Below are positions 22,815 through 34,912 of a stretch of DNA of 64,000 bases, piece after piece. The stretch's first letter is position 1. Each line of letters opens with the position of its first letter. This DNA is from Panulirus ornatus (taxonomy: Eukaryota > Arthropoda > Malacostraca > Decapoda > Palinuridae): NCBI RefSeq assembly GCF_036320965.1, contig NC_092236.1, positions 20,429,518 through 20,493,517 on the forward strand, read 5' to 3'. The notes beneath the pieces were generated by a model. That model searched no databases and had not been told where the DNA came from. It saw only the letters and a program-made list of their open reading frames with translations. The position numbers were made by a program, and so were the translations under genes.

Positions 22815-23965
22815 CGTCAGTCGTGGACTTGAAACAAGGTAGTCGTCTATTCTGTTCATGAACATAACTACACTTATACTTTCAACTTCTCTTGTTGGTC
22901 AGTCATTCAACATATTAACAATCATGTTGAAGAATAATACTTTGCCTCATTTGAAGTAAAACGTTTGGCTACGTGACTGTATCCACGACTAGGAGTGACA
23001 GACATATCTAGTATACAAACACTCGCTTAAATCAAGTCTTTCGAAGCCTTTAATAATCTTTTTCAATTCATTTTTTATCTTCTTTTCTAAGCTGAATAAC
23101 TTAAGGTCGTCTAAACTGTTCAAAAACTGTTTCTCAGGAATTATCTTGGCAGCTGGCAGCTGTACTATCTTTATTGTCTCTTTCTTCAAGTAGAGTGACC
23201 AAAACTGAACACAATATTCTAGATGGGGACGCAGCAGTGCAAAGTTACGGGTTATGTCTGGTTTCTCAAACTTGAATTCAAATGACTTGTACCTATGAAG
23301 TTTAAAAATGTTTATTGCATAATCAACTCAGTCAACGGAGATGATTACATGAATCTTTTTCAAAAATTGCTTTGACTCATAAGAGTTTAAACTATAGTCT
23401 GTTTTTTCGATTATCTTACCATTGTGTAAAAAAATGGACTTAAATTAATTTGTCAGATATGATTTCAGTCTGCCTTAATCCACCGCCAGCAGCAGACGTT
23501 CAGTTATTGATGTAGCATTATTTCTCAGTTTACTTACATCTACGGACTCGCTCTCATAAAACACAGCCCATTACGGTATTAGCACAACTGATATTCATAA
23601 GAAACAGAACAGGCCCCAAAACTGATCCCTGTGGTACACCACATGTTACACCTGATCATTTTGAGGCTTGACCGCTGATTTCTTCTCTTTGTTTACGCCT
23701 GGTCAACTAATTTTCTAGTCATCAAAATATAACATGTAAGTAAATTATGTATTCAACCCTGGCAAGTAATCTTTGATTATATAGTTTATCAAATATTTCC
23801 TGAAAATATCTGATATAAATGACGGCGACCGTTATATTCGCCATACATATTGATTATCTCTTAAAGATATTACGTAATTGGTCAGACATAAACTGCTGTG
23901 TCGAAGAAATGCTGCCAGTCATTAATAAAATCGTGAACCTCTTAATGAGGTAAATCCTTTTTTTC
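22815..23965 (-). mobile_element. degraded Jockey/CR1/L2-type LINE (minus strand)
   Basis: The minus-strand translation gives ordered LINE blocks across broken frames. Near 23,830 there is IYIRYFQEIFDKLYNQRLL (first catalytic block, with the Asp-bearing region decayed). Near 23,640-23,590 there is GVPQGSVLGPVLF, an excellent match to the conserved turn before FADD. At 23,189-22,989 there is a 66-codon frame with KKETIKIVQLPAAKIIPEK, LFSLEKKI and KGFERLDLSECL. Near 22,860 there is FMNRIDDYL, the C-terminal signature. The FADD region is absent or unrecognisable, so there is an internal deletion. It is old and non-functional, and it is the same family as 7640-8600. Confidence 0.82.
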
Positions 23966-24560
23966 GAATGATGTGGTCTTCAAGTCTGCCCAGCTTATGT
24001 GGTGCGAAGACCATACGGTGTTCACTGCAGGACGCCAACGGTGAGAACCTTGGGATCAGCGGTCGAGGTGTAGGCAAGTGAAGGGCGGAGGCGGGTGAGG
24101 ACTGGGAGATAGTTTGAGTGCATGAACGGGGAGGTGGTAAAATGTCTATGGTGAGTGGTCGTGGTAGCATGTGTAAGGTATGCTGGTCAGGACGACTCAA
24201 ATATAAGGGGTGGGTGAATGACAGGTGGTGAGGTGATTACGGTACTTCACGAGTGGATGCGCTGAGGGAATAAACGAGCAGTTGATTGTCAGGTGTGGAG
24301 CATTAGATTTGTGGTGAAGGATGAGTGAGGGAAGATGGTGGTGTTACGGCTGCATGACGCGTAGAGCTGGTGGTGAGGAGTGGGGGGGGGGGGGTGACAG
24401 TGGGATCACAGAGGGGTACAGGTGGGGTAGAATACGACAGGTGGTAGTGATGAAGCAGGTGGTGCGGCTGAGTGATGTAAGGGTGCCCAGCTGGGAGTCT
24501 CACTGACCTTCACCGCACACCTCCTGTTCTTGATCCTCCGCCGAGTGTTGTTACACGCCG
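23966..24560. repeat. G-rich degenerate repeat field
   Basis: GAGGTGTAGG, GTGGTGAGG and GGTGAGTGGT strings recur without a firm period. It includes a G-run of about 14 at 24,383. Confidence 0.5.
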
Positions 24561-26159
24561 GTGAAAGTGTGTTGCGGGGCCCCAGGAGTCGTGAGGCACT
24601 GCTCACGGTCTACTGCCAGCCAGGGAGGGACTTTGGCACTTGATTCATCGGATGATAAGGACCATAGATCACAACGAGATCCTGTGCAAACATCTGTGCA
24701 ACAGATTCCAGTCCAGTCACCACAGTCTGTCAGACTAAATGGCACCTGATCATAAATGGACAAAGACATGTGTTACTATGATCATTTCCGTAATTTAGTG
24801 AGCATTTCGGCTAAACCGGAATTACTTCTTTAGGGCAATGCTGATATTTTCTGAAGCACATCTTTCGCCAAGCGGGACGATGAGGTAAACATTACAACAT
24901 CGCCTCCGTCACCAGTGTGGCAACAGCTCCCGTCTCCCTCTGCAATTGGCAACCATTATAGGGGCGAGATGTTCATCGTACGTTGGTAACAAAGCGACAG
25001 ACGGCAAGGGCGAAAACAGTGAGCCGTAAAACGCCATCCCCGACCATAACAGTCATTCTCAAACCCTCATTCTGGAGGCGCATTGTACCTGTGGTTTGGG
25101 GTCGACCGGCCTCGTGACGTGCATATGCTATGGCCTTAGACATGGCTCACTCCCACCTGACTGGAAATCACGTTTTCATTTTTTTCGTAGACACACGAAC
25201 ACCGCATAGCGTCTGAGAGCTCATAAAAGAATCTTAACTAAGATCTTTAAGATGTTATAACTCATATAAACCACCTCGGAACCTCCTAAAGTGGTATCAT
25301 ATTTGGAGCCATTTCTCTACGTGGTAATTGACCTGTGGGTAACAAATTATCCTCTATTTCCTCTTCCATGCTTCTCCCCCTCTCTTCCTATTCGTTTTCT
25401 TCCTGTCACTCCGTTTTCCTTCTTTCCATGAGGCTGAGGTGGTCTGACCGGTGGCGAGGAGCTGCCAGGCCGCTTGAACCCCATCACTCACGCCCGCCAC
25501 CCAGGAGTACACATCCCCGGGCTGGCCACAACACGCTCCGAATCACCGAGGTTTCCCATCCGACGAAATTAAATCTTTTCAATTCCAGGATCATGCTTGG
25601 GTAAGATCTACAAAGGTCACCTTCACACTGAGACTCAGCTTCAACCTTTCCACCCACACACTTGCACGCGGGTAAGGTAACGGGGTTCCCCTCTAACATG
25701 AATTACGTCTCTGAATCGGTTTCGTAAGTTCTGTTTTAAGTCGAGCTTAAATCTCGTACCCCTTCTGACCTGGTCTGGCCAGAACAGATCGTTCGTTGGC
25801 CAGGGAACCATCGCTGTTCCTCCCCACGCACATATACAGGAAGTGCTCAAGCCTCTTTCCGATCTCATTAAGGTAACGGGTTGGTAATTGGACCACTGTC
25901 ACACAGGTGTTTGTGCGTGGAAAGGGCAGGGAAAGGAAGGCAGGGTAGGTCGGGCCAAGCGGGGGCGCACTGCTGGCTCCAGCCTGCTAGTTGTACACGT
26001 CTCAAGGCGAACGTCTTGGAGAGTTTTTTTTCATGAAAAACTTGGGAGGGAAGGTGGCGGGGGGGGGGGGGGGTCACGTGTCGAGGCTGCCCGGCGTCCG
26101 GGTGCGAGGAACTCAAAGACACATTGTCGGGTTTACATAAAAAAAAAAAATGGCTACAT
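24561..26159. other. long unassigned stretch
   Basis: No domain or repeat is recognised. There is a G-run near 26,060 and an A-run near 26,140. Overlapping small frames at 25,335-25,870 carry no family signature. Confidence 0.35.
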
Positions 26160-26515
26160 AGGACACCAGAGCACACATAACAACTGAGCACACAGGACAC
26201 CTGGTCGTACGAAACGCCTGGAACCATGGAAGTCTGGCCCGACGGAATACCTGGACCCCTGGAAAAAAATCTGGCCCCATGGAAATCTGGGCCCAGGGAA
26301 CATCTGGTCCCACAGAACACCGAAAGCAGACAGAAAATCTGGTTCCATGGAACGCCTGAGCCCAAAGAACATCTGAACCCATGGAACAACTGGGCCCATG
26401 AAACATTTGGTACCATGGAACACCCGAGCTCTTGGGACATCCGGCCCCTTGGAATACCTGGGCCCCTGGAACGTCCGGTCCCATGGAACACCTGGGCATA
26501 TGACATCCAGCAGCA
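26160..26515. repeat. ~20-bp CCATGG-containing minisatellite
   Basis: Units of the type CCCATGGAACACCTGGGCCC recur about every 20 bp with many substitutions. They generate collagen-like or Gly/Pro-rich open frames on both strands (up to 212 codons on minus), which I regard as artefacts. Confidence 0.82.
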
Positions 26516-27649
26516 AGACCTCTCGCTCTTCTCGTTAGGGTTCTGAATCCTAACATTGCTCCAGGATCGTCAAGGGTTCCGGAGGACTATTTGGGGTGCA
26601 GGGAAGCTAATACTAAGGCCATTAACATTCTTCAAGAATATCCCGGTGCAGTAAAACCAGAATGATTGTCCCTCGGGATTCCTGAACTAACTGGTCACAT
26701 GAAGTCGGTATAAATTGCTTCAATCTTTTCTGTCACGCATCGTCCGGTGATGGATGTGGTCTTCTATTTCTTCATACAAGTAACCTGAAGCAAATTCTTC
26801 CCCGGCTGTCAACGCATCACCGACTTTAAAACGAGTGGGGACATTCCTTCGGTATGAAAATAAAAGAATCCAGGCAAGGCAAGAATCAAGACACGTACTA
26901 AAAAACATGGCTGGAATTCGGACACGAATTCCCGCGCAGGAGGAGGCAGCCAGTTGTGACGGGACAACTGCAAGAGCGGTGTTCACCCCGAGGATGCCAC
27001 ACGACACCGGTACATTCTGTACCATTCCTCAAAATACTGGTCCTTCCAGATCACTGAGGTAATATCTTCCTCAATAACGTCTTGGCCTTTAGTATCCAAT
27101 AACCTTTTTTCCTCGTCCTTTTTCCTCCCATTGCCTACTTTCCCATGAGTTCCGGCAGGCGACAACTATACAAGGCCACAAACACACACAACTCCTACCC
27201 TGCCGCTCCAACAAAACCCGGAAACTGCTGCTCACTTCTCCTCCAATGACAAGCCAGCGAATGCGCTGATACGGCTAAACGTGAGCGCTAAGTCAAGGTA
27301 AGGACTTCATACTGTCGTCTCCCTCCCACTGGTGATGGCGATATGAATCCGTGAACAGCCAACAGCACTTGATCACGATGAGAGTATTCCACTCTGCCTG
27401 AGGCCCGGGAGAAAGGGATGATGAGGGAAAGAGTGTTGTCTGACAATGAAGCCAGAGGGTGTAGTGAGTGAGGCTGTGCAGTCTGAAGATATAAGACGAG
27501 GGTGTAGCCACAGTGTGTAGGGTGTATATCTAGGATGCAACCATCAGTTGCATTCAGCGTTTGTTATCAATGAGCACTACTCTGAGGTGTCGCCCACTAG
27601 TGGCCAGAAGATACAACTGTCATAGCCAGGTGATTTAGACTGTATTTGT
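26516..27649. other. unassigned stretch
   Basis: A 101-codon minus frame at 26,720-27,025 has a run GIRVRIPAMF that resembles the chance translation of a SINE. I cannot confirm A and B boxes. Confidence 0.3.
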
Positions 27650-28145
27650 GGCTAAGAAATACGGTCAGGTGTAGCTAGGGGGTACTATCAGATGTGGTTA
27701 GAGGGTACTGTCAAGAACAAGAGTGCATTGGAAAGTACCAACAAAGAGTACCAGACCAACCAGGCTCACATATCCCCATATGCGGGCCTGAGATATGCGC
27801 CTTCCAACAGCATGGTCGACCAACGACCCATTTGAGCTAATCTTCCAACCTGGTAAACTTATAATTCTACAGAAGGGTAACAGGTGTCTTCCTGAAGATG
27901 CCCTTATGAATCTACGTCGCATCCTCTATACCCATACTGAAGACATTTTCACCATCAATAGCGCCGAAGGGCTTCACAAGGTATTCACAAGGTGTAGCTA
28001 GGGTCTCCTGCATACTTGCCCCTCAACTAGAGGTTACTGAGAGGTATAGCTATGGGTTACAGTGGTATTGCCACTAGAGTGTAGCTAGGTGGTCCTGCCA
28101 TGTGTAGCTTGGGAGGGTAAAGCTAAGTGCAGCTAAAGGTGTACC
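27650..28145. repeat. GTGTAGCTAGG-type minisatellite, left part
   Basis: Units like CAGGTGTAGCTAGGGGGTAC recur at 27,660-27,715 and 27,985-28,145. Between them lies about 270 bp of unrelated sequence with CACAAGG repeated near its right end. The same unit resumes at 29,512, beyond the LINE. Confidence 0.75.
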
Positions 28146-29511
28146 CTACCTTACTTCGCTCTGGTTTCGGAGTTTGCTACCACAACAGCTCGGCTTGTGG
28201 ACGAAGCTGCTGTGTTGCTCCTTCGTCCAAGTGAGGCTGCTGGAGGCCGCAGCCCGTGGGCTACGTAACATCCACCTCCTGGTTGTAGACACTTGTCCAG
28301 GGTCTTTTAGCATTTCTCCACCGTACACCTGGAAGTGACTCATGGTCGCAGACAACTATGGTTCCCTATATGTTCATGGTGTTATACCTTACTGAGTTCA
28401 TTACAGCGTTTTATTTTAGTGGAAATTCTTCCTATCGTGCTAGCAAAAAACTGGTGTAGGCGTGTAAGTTAAAGACTCATGCCATCCAGGATACTCCATC
28501 TGTAAATTATAATTTACCGCTCCCGTGGTTCCTGACACCACAGCTTCAGAGCTTTCAGTCGCTTCCTGTAATTCAGATCCTCAAGGCTGTAAGCGCGGAC
28601 TCTGGCGAATTTTTGCACATCGAACTCTGCAGTTTCGTCCGCCCAAGGAGATGATGTTAGTGTTTTATTCGGGGAAGCAATACTCCCTTGAGAAGCGTCA
28701 TCGCTGGTATTATCTCTCGTCTTGGAGGTCCGTAAGGGACAGCCTGCCATCCGTTGCATTCGCTGAAGGTATTGGTCGTCAGACATTTTTACTCCAAAAT
28801 CTTTCACAATAATCTTTCAAGAAATGATGGCGTCCGTCTGTTCACAGCATTCTCTGTTGCTTTTCATTTCTACACTTCTCTCATAAAGGAGGATTTGGAA
28901 CTTTTCATCATTAAAATGCTTCTTTTCCTATGCCTCTCACGATGAAATTTTCATCCCTATTCTAATATCATCTGTAATGCATTGCATGAAATGTGGCTCG
29001 TATTTGCGTCTATGTTCAATATAACAAGAGAGACAGTAGAGGGTCAAGTAAAGTTCCTTGGGAAACAAAGCTTTTCATCTTGAAGACTTTGGAAAAACCC
29101 TGATTCATGACTATACATTGTGTTCTGTTAGTTAAGAAGTTTCTTTATCTTCCCACTTCTCTTGTCACTTCCATCGTGCATATCTTTCCAAGTCTGTGTA
29201 AATCACACAAACATTCTCCATTTGTTCTCCAGCGCCTCTATAATCTAAATGAGATATGAGCTTCCCCCCGAATCCATGTTGCCCTGAGGTATGCTTGTTA
29301 GTCGATTCCAAGAACCCAGTCAGTTTACATATAAGGACTCTCTCGAAAGTCTTCGTCAGTGCTTTAGGTCGGTAGGGTTTTTCGATTACATTGCTTCCTC
29401 CTTCGTTGAGTGGGAGGCCGTGAGTCAGTTTCAACCTTACTGGAATCATTGGAATCATGCCAGAGCCCAGGTTTTCTTTCCAAAGGATGCTTAACGTTCG
29501 TCATAAAAGAG
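28146..29511 (-). mobile_element. degraded LINE of the 'FAKAFDK' type (minus strand)
   Basis: Ordered reverse transcriptase blocks on the minus strand. 29,458-29,165 has YRPKALTKTFERVLICKLT, SGQHGFGGK and VCVIYTDLE. Around 29,040-28,900 there are fragments equivalent to VPQGSLLDPLL and a decayed DD motif (ITDDIRIGM). 28,807-28,514 is a 97-codon clean frame with KDFGVKMSDD, RMQRMAGCPLRTSKTRD and LNYRKRLKALKLW, matching the late RT and post-RT region. From about 28,360 to 28,150 is the tail with CCCACGGGCTGCGGCCTCCA. It is flanked on both sides by the same GTGTAGCTAAGGTGTACC minisatellite, so it inserted into that array. Confidence 0.8.
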
Positions 29512-29925
29512 ATCTGCAGGCGTAGCTAAGGTGTACCTAGAGGGTACTGTCAGGTGTAAGTAGGGGTTGCAGTCAGTGGACATGGCCAAGGACTGTGATC
29601 ACATGGCGAAGCCAAAGGGCGTCACCAGGGGATTTAGGTAATGGGGTGAGCCTAAGGATTAATCAGGAGCGTATCTATGGCATTTAGATCAGAGATACAT
29701 GATTAGGTATATCCTGGGGTGACGCTAACGAGTGTAAACAATGGGGTGGGTGGGGGATGAGGTCAACTTAATTAAGAGACGTGGCCATAGGTGAACACCC
29801 GGAGGGTTGGTGTAGTAATTCAGTATTACCAAGTGGTGTAGTGCAGGTAGTATAGCCAGATGGTGTAGCCAGGTGGTGTAGGCAGGTGACACAACCAGGC
29901 GGTGTAGCCAGGTATAGCCATGGAG
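29512..29925. repeat. GTGTAGC minisatellite, right part
   Basis: 29,512-29,640 continues the array interrupted by the LINE. 29,820-29,925 has a shorter GGTGTAGCCAGGTGGTGTAG pattern. Confidence 0.75.
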
Positions 29926-30043
29926 CTGAGGAAAAGGAGGACGGAGCGGGGGCTGTGATAACTGTATAGCGACCCACAAGCAGCGGAGAGGCTCCCACAC
30001 TGCCCGCGCTGCACACTGGCCTCCTCCTACTGCTGTCGTAGTC

Positions 30044-30124
<81 letters not shown>
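30044..30124. repeat. (CT)n microsatellite
   Basis: About 40 pure units. Confidence 0.98.
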
Positions 30125-30127
<3 letters not shown>

Positions 30128-30371
30128 TCTGTCTGTGTCAGAATATCTTCTTCAGAAATTCCCAGTACTTATGAACAAATGTGGTTCGTGCCAAGATCCA
30201 GCTTCAATAAACATCATAATAATGTTTACCTGGACAATCCTTCACTACTGTCATGTAACGCTAACGTGAGCTCGGGCTGCGTCCAGAGAATGTAAAATCA
30301 TGGTTACGTTTTCTCGATTTGTGAGTGATCATGAAGATCCCTCGGTCATACCGTTAAGGGGAACGTATCCA

Positions 30372-30483
30372 GACTAATGCAAAACTTTACCTGAAGCAGA
30401 CTCGCGCAAAACTTTACCTGAAGCAGACTCGTACAAAACTTTACCTAAAGCAGAATAGGAAAAAACTTTGCCTGAAGCCGAGA
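30372..30483. repeat. 27-bp tandem repeat, about four copies
   Basis: Unit CAAAACTTTACCTGAAGCAG plus ACTCGYG. The first two copies are near-identical and the last two are diverged. Confidence 0.9.
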
Positions 30484-31627
30484 TTAAAGATGTTTGCCTT
30501 ATGTGACACCTACTTATGAAATCAAGAATGCAAACTTCTTTAACAATACACTCGACATTAACGGTGAGGAGGTGGTAAAGACAGCGTTCGTATTGGTCAC
30601 GATGACGGGGTGACGATACTAGCGGTGGTGATGATGACGGCAGGAGCTGGCAGTGATGACAGTGGCGCTGGGGAAACAGTTACGGGTTATGAGGAATGAC
30701 CACCAAACACACTAGAGGGTCAGGAGGGAGGGAGTCAGTGGGAACTCAGCTGCTGGTGCTGCCTACATTACCTTTACAGTTAGGGAAGGGGACGAGGCGG
30801 AGGCCACGCGTTCACTTACGCTGGCCAGCCTTCAGATGTGGGGCCTCAGACTCCGGAGGACCCACGGTGACAGGATGGTGGCTGATACATCCGTCGAACG
30901 CCTCTACACGGACAATCCTCCCATACACTTGGAAGAAAATGCTTCGGTGACAACAACACAACCCTTTCACACATTAAGTTCGAGCCACATTTAGATTTGG
31001 AATGAATAATACAAATACGGTACTAATATCTGAGATACTGTATTAGAAAGCTATCAACTATGTACCTTTAATGTTCTCTTGAGGTCGAAATCAGCCCAGT
31101 TCTCCAACCCCAGATGCCACCCTGTTTGACGAGCCTGTGATGTTGAGCAAGGGTTATGGGATACGTGTCAAGGACAGAAGTGGAAAGGACGAGACACTGC
31201 TCAAGACAAGTGTACTGAGCAGAATACACTGATCAACCAACATCTGTGTACGAAACACACACACAAGTCCTTCAGCCCGACGTTACAACACTGATTCGCC
31301 AACCTGTTCGAGACGTGTATCACTAGCCTGTCTTTCCATCACTTGTGTACAACCTCCACTGAAATCTCAGTTTAATACAGTAAAATCAATTGAATGTGAT
31401 GCACGGCAGTATTGGATATGATATTCTTCAACACTCCGTAACATAAAAGTATTCACATTCATTCTTTTACGATTGGAACTTAAGATTAACACAACGGACC
31501 ATATGCAGAGCTTTCACGTTCCCTCAATGGTACGTGTACAACTAGCGGTACGCGTACCTCTGGCGGTACACGTACCCTCCCGGTTGGGGAACTACACGAG
31601 TGCCCCGGGTGTCCTGGAGGAGGCGGG

Positions 31628-31628
<1 letters not shown>
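30484..31628. other. unassigned stretch
   Basis: 30,560-30,670 has GATGACGG-rich text. No gene is recognised. Confidence 0.35.

Positions 31629-31662
<34 letters not shown>
31629..31662. repeat. (AC)n microsatellite
   Basis: About 17 units. Confidence 0.96.
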
Positions 31663-31665
<3 letters not shown>

Positions 31666-31984
31666 CCTGGAGAGCGGAGGAGGAGGAGGAGGTCAGAACC
31701 CCACACCGTCACCACTGCTAGTGACCTCCAGCACCAACTGACCCGCCGGGCCTCCTAGTGGTACCTTCACACTCATTAATTACACTCGAAGGCTAATCGG
31801 GTAAAGGGCGTAACCTATCATTATGGCCCATATCCGTAGAGAGGTCAGGATGGCCCAGTTCCTGATGAGAAACTGTTAACGATTCGATCCAGCGTTCATG
31901 AACGTTATAACAATTTACAGCTGGCGTGAGTACTCTCGAATGGTACCTATTCTCACTTCGTGATTTCTCGCTGCAGCCCCATCC

Positions 31985-32310
31985 GTGTAGTTCGTAGCGA
32001 GGCAAGGTTCCGTTCGTAAAGTTCATTGCGTGCGCCGTGGTTCTTAGGTGAATTTCATTATATCTCAGAAAGCTCTTTCGTGACGATCGTACCTTCTCGA
32101 GGTTGTGTTGCCTGTAAAGTTTGTAGCTCCTTTAGTAAAGTCCGTAGTGCCGTTCGCGAAATTCGGGGCGCCTCACACTATCGTTCGCGAAAGTTCTGGC
32201 AGACGCAGTAGTGTCGTTCGTGAAGTTCGAGGTGCCTCAGTAATTCCGTTCGTGAAGTTCGGGAAACCTTAATCGCTCCCATCCGTAAAGTTCGGAGCTT
32301 CTCTGGGAAG
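31985..32310. repeat. degenerate ~31-bp minisatellite (TTCGTRAAGTTCG)
   Basis: CCGTTCGTAAAGTTC, CGTTCGTGAAGTTCG and CCATCCGTAAAGTTCGG recur at about 30-32 bp spacing. Confidence 0.78.
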
Positions 32311-32439
32311 TTGCCGTCGTGAGGCAATGAACAACAGCTCTTATTTTCACACGGGTTCAGGGCTGTGTAAATTACATGAGTTAGAGCACTGGATAATTCT
32401 GTGTATGTATAAGTATGTAACCATCCGGCTCCCTTCTAC

Positions 32440-32695
32440 ACGACCCATACTGGCGTGGTGTGTCGTCCTGCTGGCGTGGTGTGTCTAGTCCTGTTGGTGT
32501 GGTGAGTCTCGCCCTCCTGCTGTGGTGCAAGGCGTCGTCCAGCTGGTGTGATGAATTGTCCTGCTAGCGTGATGTTTCGTCTTGCTAGCGTGGAATGTCG
32601 TCCTACGTGTATGGTGTGTCTCGTCCTGCTAGCGTGGTGTGTCTCGTCCTGTGGGCGTGATGTCTCGTCCTGCTGGCGTGGTGTCGCGTCTCCCA
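32440..32695. repeat. degenerate ~23-bp minisatellite
   Basis: Repeats of TCGTCCTGCTGGCGTGGTGT with variable spacing. Confidence 0.82.
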
Positions 32696-32939
32696 AATAT
32701 TGTGGTTGGTGGCACCTGGCAACTCTACAAGTATTACCATACAAGTCAAGAAACTTGATCATTATATAAAGAAGTGCCGTTCCTTTATTAGAAATCGCAA
32801 ACGTCGTCTAACTTTCAACCATGAAATTTAATACCAGTCGTCTAAGTTACTTGGTAATACTATCATATCAAATACCATAAATCAAAACTGAGTATTTGAA
32901 AATACATCTTTCTTAAAATGATTATGTGTTAGACGCACT
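32696..32939. other. unassigned AT-rich spacer
   Basis: I see nothing here. Confidence 0.4.
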
Positions 32940-33470
32940 TGGGGCTAGGATCCAGACCAGTACGTGGTAGTGTAGGGCTGTGGTCCAGCCCAGCATGTGT
33001 GAGTATAGGGCTGGGGTCCAGCCCAGCACTTGAAAATTTAGGGCTGTGGTCCAGCCCAGTACATGGTAGTGAGACGATGGAGTCTAGCCCAGAACATGCA
33101 AGTGTAAGCTGGGGCCCAGACTGGTACATTAAGTGCAGGGCACAGAGTTGTTGGGTTGGGGTCCAGCTCAGTACACAGAGGTGTTGGGTTGGAGTCCAGC
33201 TCAGTACACAGAGGTGTTGGGTTGGAGTCCAGCTCAGTACACAGAGGTGTTGGGTTGGGGTCCAGCTCAGTACACAGAGGTGTTGGGTTGGAGTCCATTC
33301 AGTACACAGAGGTGTTGGGTTGGAGTCCAGCTCAGTACACAGAGGTGTTGGGTTGGGGTCCATCTCAGTACACAGAGGTGTTGGGTTGGGGTCCAGCTCA
33401 GTACACAGAGGTGTTGGGTTGGGGTCCATCTCAGTACACAGAGGTGTTGGGTTGGGGTCCAGCTCAGTGC
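32940..33470. repeat. 33-bp minisatellite, about 16 copies
   Basis: Unit GTGTTGGGTTGGAGTCCAGC plus TCAGTACACAGAG. Copies from 33,150 to 33,460 are almost identical. Copies from 32,940 to 33,130 are diverged (CCAGCCCAGCACTTG-type). Because 33 is a multiple of 3, most frames on both strands stay open, for example 166 codons on minus with an 11-residue period. One unit near 33,295 is 1 bp short and breaks that frame. I do not regard it as coding. Confidence 0.93.
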
Positions 33471-34449
33471 GAGTGGTCTTCTGCTTCGTCTAGCTAGTAC
33501 CACAATCACTGTTCGTCGTGACGCCTGTGCATAAAATATTCCATTATGCCCCTTTGTGTATTGTGTTTTATCAGTAATCATATATTAGCAAGAATTCCTT
33601 ATGACAGACCGAGTCGTAGATCAAGCCGCCCCCAACCGGGTGATGTTTTGACAACAAACATATCCGCCAGTCAGGCACGCTGGATAAGCTAAAAGGAAAA
33701 CGCAAATAAGACGAACGATCTATTCTCTCTCTGCCAAGTTTTCAAGAAATCAAACAGAGTAAGCCTGAAAAACTGACCGCGGATACACATACATGCAATG
33801 GATCATCTAAACATAAACGCTTACAAGACAATCGTAATGGACCACCTCATCAAATACAACACTGTGTTCCTATGAGCACCGCGTAGTATCAAATACCACC
33901 AGTGTACGTAGTTTGAATGCAACTGCTCCAGTCATGTCTGAGAAAGGACCGCTTCGCCCGTTCAGTCATATACATGCAACACTACCCACAATCCACTGCA
34001 AGATGGCACCTATAAATACCTCTGATCTAATATCCTCAAGAGGACTCGATCTACAAACTAATAAGGTACTTTTCATTACATTAAATAAACCTAAATATAT
34101 TTTTAATGACTACGTGAGGGAATTCCAATCATAATTTTTTTTCTTCGGATTACCTTGCATATGTTTTGATTAAAAGTGAGCTGTCTGTAAATGATGAGAC
34201 TAAAGTAATTATCATACTTTCTGACATCAACGAAATATATGAAAACGTTCCTGTACTGCTATCTACTGAACACGTGATCATACTCAATACTCCAACATCA
34301 AACTCACAACTGCTCTCGGAAGATACTAGGTTGTTTGGATTGAGTGTACTGCAACAGGAGAGGTTTTCTCAACCTGTTTGTCCGATACAATCTTTTCTCG
34401 TCCTCGACTTTCGAGGCTTACCAGGGGAATGTGCTTAGCACTGAGATAA
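33471..34449. other. unassigned stretch
   Basis: No gene or repeat is recognised. Confidence 0.4.
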
Positions 34450-34580
34450 ACCTGGCATGGAAGTAGATGTACTCAACCCTTAGGGAACTCTAGCATAGAG
34501 GTCAATGAGCTCATCCCTGAGGGAACTCTGTGCACGGGAGTCAACGTACTCAGCCCTGAGGGAACTCTAGTCAGGGACTC
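34450..34580. repeat. ~40-bp repeat, three copies
   Basis: Each copy contains an ACTCARCCCTGAGGGAACTCT-like segment (AGTCAACGTACTCAGCCCTG in the third). Confidence 0.82.
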
Positions 34581-34662
34581 ACCACCGCTGGGCAGGAAAC
34601 CATCCATAATAAAGAAAACATCCTAAGTCTCTATCCTCAGCCAAACAAGCACTTATACGTGT

Positions 34663-34663
<1 letters not shown>

Positions 34664-34700
<37 letters not shown>
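34664..34700. repeat. (AC)n microsatellite
   Basis: About 18 units. Confidence 0.96.
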
Positions 34701-34702
<2 letters not shown>

Positions 34703-34861
34703 ACGAACACGTACCCACATACGAATGTACGGATGGGAACGTAGACATTTTCAGGTTCAATCGCTCAAGTTGAGAGAAAATGGAGTAGGTAAACTGCTGC
34801 GGGGTGTATGATAATAGTGGTAGAGCGCTGCTCAACGTCCGCAAACACCCCACTCAACACA

Positions 34862-34862
<1 letters not shown>

Positions 34863-34911
<49 letters not shown>
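34863..34911. repeat. (AC)n microsatellite
   Basis: About 24 units. Confidence 0.97.

Positions 34912-34912
<1 letters not shown>

Noticed and set aside
22350..22865. 171-codon minus-strand open frame
   Set aside because: Its first residues (FMNRIDDYL) are the C-terminus of the adjacent LINE. The rest is Ser/Pro-rich translation of a G-rich repeat field with no family signature.
25868..26506. 212-codon minus-strand frame with Gly/Pro/Phe-rich repeats
   Set aside because: It is produced by the ~20-bp CCATGG minisatellite. Overlapping frames on both strands look alike.
27795..28001. 68-codon frame inside the minisatellite interruption
   Set aside because: It reads plausibly (EDALMNLRRILY) but is short, has no family match I can justify, and runs into the minisatellite.
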